Shown piece by piece: positions 44,497 to 46,353 of a stretch of 46,353 bases of DNA. A program made the position numbers and the translations under genes. The notes below the pieces were generated by a model. That model saw only the letters and a program-made list of their open reading frames with translations. It did no database searches and was not told the origin of the DNA. Origin of the DNA: Kutzneria sp. GTDB taxonomy: Bacteria; Actinomycetota; Actinomycetes; Mycobacteriales; Pseudonocardiaceae. The stretch is taken from positions 1 through 46,353 of the forward strand of contig JAFAZC010000133.1 of assembly GCA_019239965.1 (NCBI GenBank), written 5' to 3'. How positions within the stretch are numbered: position 1 is the first letter of the stretch; every line of letters begins with the position of its first letter.

Positions 44497-45264
44497 TCAT
44501 GTCTGGTCTCGGTCGGCAGGAAGGGCCCCGGCCAGACTCTCCGCGATCGCGACGGCGGTGTCAGTGAGGATGGAAATACGCCTTGGCAGGTCTTCCTGTC
44601 GGAATCGGAAGCGGGGAGCGGCAAAGGCGATTGCGGCGATGGAACGGCCATCGTTTCCCTGAATGGGCACCGCGGCGGCAGCGAGGCCTTCCTCTGTTCC
44701 CTCATTGTTGACCGCAAAGCGGCGTTCACGGACGATCGCTAATTCTTGGAGTAGCTGGTCGATATCGATCGCCTCGCCGCCGCCGAGGTACAGTTGCCGC
44801 ACGGCGTCAGCCGAAAGGTCGGCCAACAGCACCTTGCCTCCGGACGCCTTGTGCGCCGGCACAAGCTGTCCCGTCCGGTTGCCGACCCTGATCACCTGAT
44901 CACACTCGACAGAGTCGATGAACCGCACCTCGATTCCCACCCGCACCTGCAAATTCACGGTCTCGTTCAGAACCATCGAGAGCTGGTGCAGATACGGCCG
45001 GGTGATTCGGCGCAGCGCGGCGGTCGGTCCCGAAGACTCCTCCGCGCCGCGGAGAATGCGACCCGGCCGATAGCGGCGACCAGCGCCCGGTTCGGCGAAA
45101 CCTCGATACACCAGCATCGACATCAGCCGGTGCGCCGTCGACGGCGCCACGCCGATCCATTCCGCCGCCTCCGTTATGCCCAACGACCCCTCATGCTGCA
45201 GCAATTGCGCCAACCGCAAGGCGTTGTCCACTGAATCGATAGAGTAGGCGGGCCGGTTCCTCAC
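44497..45264 (-). CDS. IclR family transcriptional regulator
   Basis: A 255-aa IclR protein. The winged-helix is NALRLAQLLQHEGSLGITEA followed by AEWIGVAPSTAHRLMSMLV. The effector domain has VNLQVRVGIEVRFIDSVECD, GKVLLADLSADAVRQLY and the C-terminal RSIAAIAFAAPRFRFRQED. The GTG at 45264 (VRNRPAYSIDSVDNA) is a reasonable start, although an upstream in-frame region is open. It is divergent from the NDH-2-like gene starting at 45489. Targets and ligand are unknown, typically small carboxylates or aromatic metabolites. No palindrome is obvious in the 224-base gap. Confidence 0.85.
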   Translation of the reverse strand: MRNRPAYSIDSVDNALRLAQLLQHEGSLGITEAAEWIGVAPSTAHRLMSMLVYRGFAEPGAGRRYRPGRILRGAEESSGPTAALRRITRPYLHQLSMVLNETVNLQVRVGIEVRFIDSVECDQVIRVGNRTGQLVPAHKASGGKVLLADLSADAVRQLYLGGGEAIDIDQLLQELAIVRERRFAVNNEGTEEGLAAAAVPIQGNDGRSIAAIAFAAPRFRFRQEDLPRRISILTDTAVAIAESLAGALPADRDQT

Positions 45265-45488
45265 GGCCGAAAGTGTAACCGGCGGCCGGAAACCCTTCCA
45301 GCCTTCTTGGATGCCGGTCCCCGCGTTTCCCACCCCCAACTGTCGCTGCCTCGATGTACTCGATCATGGGCGGTGGATCCACCAAGCCGTTGGTTTCCGC
45401 AGCGCGGAATTCGGGCCCGCCGAGCTCGAAGATTCTGTACCCAAGAATTCGAATGGGTGCGCCTGATGCTGTGTTACGGTCCGGCGTC

Positions 45489-46353
45489 GTGACGCGGCAA
45501 GGGACACATTCGGCCAGCGGTTCTGTGACTGACGGATGGACAAGACTGGCGTGCGGCGCGGTGGCCGGATTGCTGACTGCCATGGTGGCGGGGACAGTGG
45601 GGATGGCCTTCGTTCGCACGGTCATGATTAGTGACGTCGCGGTCTTCGCCGGCATTGGTGCCATCACCGGCCTGCTGTTGTCAGCCGTGGTGAGCTACCG
45701 GCCCGGTGCCCTCGCGCCCGTAGTCGCTACCGGGCTGGTGTTGAGCGTGCTCGAATGGCTGTTCTGGTATCTGACCGTGGCGCCGCTGCTGACCGGACGG
45801 ATGCCGACCTGGTCGGCGGCGGCCGCCGGTGGCAACTTCGCCGTGCTCGTCGCCGGGCTGCTGCACGGCGGGCTGACCGGCGCACTGCTGCAAGGCTTGC
45901 TCGCTGGCCTGGCCCGCCAGAGTTCTGCCGGTGCGCACGCGGCCGTGGGTCGGCGGGACCGGGTGCGCGTCGTGATCGTGGGCGGCGGGTTCGGCGGGAT
46001 GGCCACGGCCCGGCGACTAGAGCGCTTCGTGGCCCGTGGCCAGCCCATCGAGGTCACGCTGATTAGCGATTCGAACTTTCTCCTGTTCACCCCGATGCTC
46101 GCCGGGGCGGCTTCCGGTGCCGTACAAGTGAGCCATATCAGCGCGCCGGCCAGGGCGGTGTGCCTGCACACCACCTTCCGCCGCGGCCGGGTGCTCGCGG
46201 TCGATCCAGCCCGGCGCACGGTGCGGGTGACCACAGCGCGGGGAGGCGTCGAGGATGTCGGCTATGACCATCTGGTCGTCGCGACCGGAGCCGCACCGCA
46301 TTTCCTTGGACTGCCTGGTGTCCAGGCGCGTGCGTTCCCGCTGAAGACACTTG
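45489..46353 (+). CDS. NDH-2-like FAD oxidoreductase with N-terminal membrane domain (partial, runs off window)
   Basis: An open frame from GTG 45489 continues without a stop to the window end (288 residues seen). Residues 18-142 contain four hydrophobic segments (RLACGAVAGLLTAMVAGTVG; VAVFAGIGAITGLLLSAVV; VVATGLVLSVLEWLFWYLTV; NFAVLVAGLLHGGLTGALLQ), predicted as a membrane domain. From residue 160 begins a pyridine-nucleotide-disulfide-type flavoprotein: VRVVIVGGGFGGMATARRLE (FAD glycines at 165-170), FLLFTPMLAGAASGAVQVSH, and the VVATGAAPHFLGLPGV strand. The latter part matches type II NADH dehydrogenases, which are normally anchored only at the C-terminus. The N-terminal four-helix fusion is unusual. 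Confidence 0.8.
   Translation, partial: MTRQGTHSASGSVTDGWTRLACGAVAGLLTAMVAGTVGMAFVRTVMISDVAVFAGIGAITGLLLSAVVSYRPGALAPVVATGLVLSVLEWLFWYLTVAPLLTGRMPTWSAAAAGGNFAVLVAGLLHGGLTGALLQGLLAGLARQSSAGAHAAVGRRDRVRVVIVGGGFGGMATARRLERFVARGQPIEVTLISDSNFLLFTPMLAGAASGAVQVSHISAPARAVCLHTTFRRGRVLAVDPARRTVRVTTARGGVEDVGYDHLVVATGAAPHFLGLPGVQARAFPLKTL

Overview
The window is high-GC DNA with many GTG starts, dense gene packing and 4-base ATGA/GTGA gene overlaps. Together with a mycothiol-type maleylpyruvate isomerase, a LigD-style PE-Pol protein, a fur-katG pair and DUF4235, DUF664 and DUF1360 proteins, it points to an actinomycete chromosome, probably a filamentous or Pseudonocardiaceae-like genus. I saw no rRNA, tRNA or CRISPR array, and no gene-free stretch longer than about 300 bases. 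The longest gaps (about 14642-14914, 30588-30808, 45265-45488) are described under features or neighbours.

Bases 1-13273 form a heptose and glycosyltransferase region. They carry a sedoheptulose-7-phosphate isomerase (GmhA type), a HAD phosphatase (GmhB type), two different HldE-like kinase/nucleotidyltransferases, three complete GT9 (ADP-heptose:acceptor type) transferases plus one GT9 fragment, and GT2 and GT4 transferases. Seven minus-strand genes (12240 down to 5859) overlap one another by exactly 4 bases at every junction. This is an ADP-heptose pathway in an organism expected to have no LPS, so the glycoconjugate it makes is unknown. The left edge is decaying: a GT9 fragment, a frameshifted F420-type PPOX gene and a frameshifted, internally deleted aldehyde dehydrogenase.

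Bases 13274-21250 hold a 143-aa unknown protein behind a visible promoter, a DinB/MPI-type protein, a cytochrome P450 tail remnant, and a minus-strand series: enolase-superfamily dehydratase, a 1036-aa FAD/Fe-S oxidoreductase, a basic SAP-tailed protein, a DUF4235 membrane protein and topoisomerase IB.

Bases 21249-33656 are a patchwork of small metabolic units, most with their own divergent regulator and a visible operator: erythromycin esterase family/HTH, beta-lactamase fold protein, PfpI, alcohol dehydrogenase, SDR/MarR, the gentisate ring-cleavage operon (dioxygenase, FAH hydrolase, mycothiol-dependent isomerase), FAD monooxygenase/TetR, and MarR/Rid with three operator copies.

Bases 33818-39130 carry stress and DNA-repair genes: low-affinity iron permease family, hemerythrin with a SAP-like tail, LigD PE-Pol lacking a ligase domain, katG and fur, with a strong hairpin between ligD and katG. 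Bases 39296-46353 hold a VOC protein, a recombinase-type zinc ribbon, DUF664 and DUF1360 proteins, a molybdopterin oxidoreductase whose N-terminal Fe-S cysteines are all replaced plus its coupled helical partner, an IclR regulator, and the start of an NDH-2-like flavoprotein with an N-terminal four-helix membrane domain that runs off the right edge.
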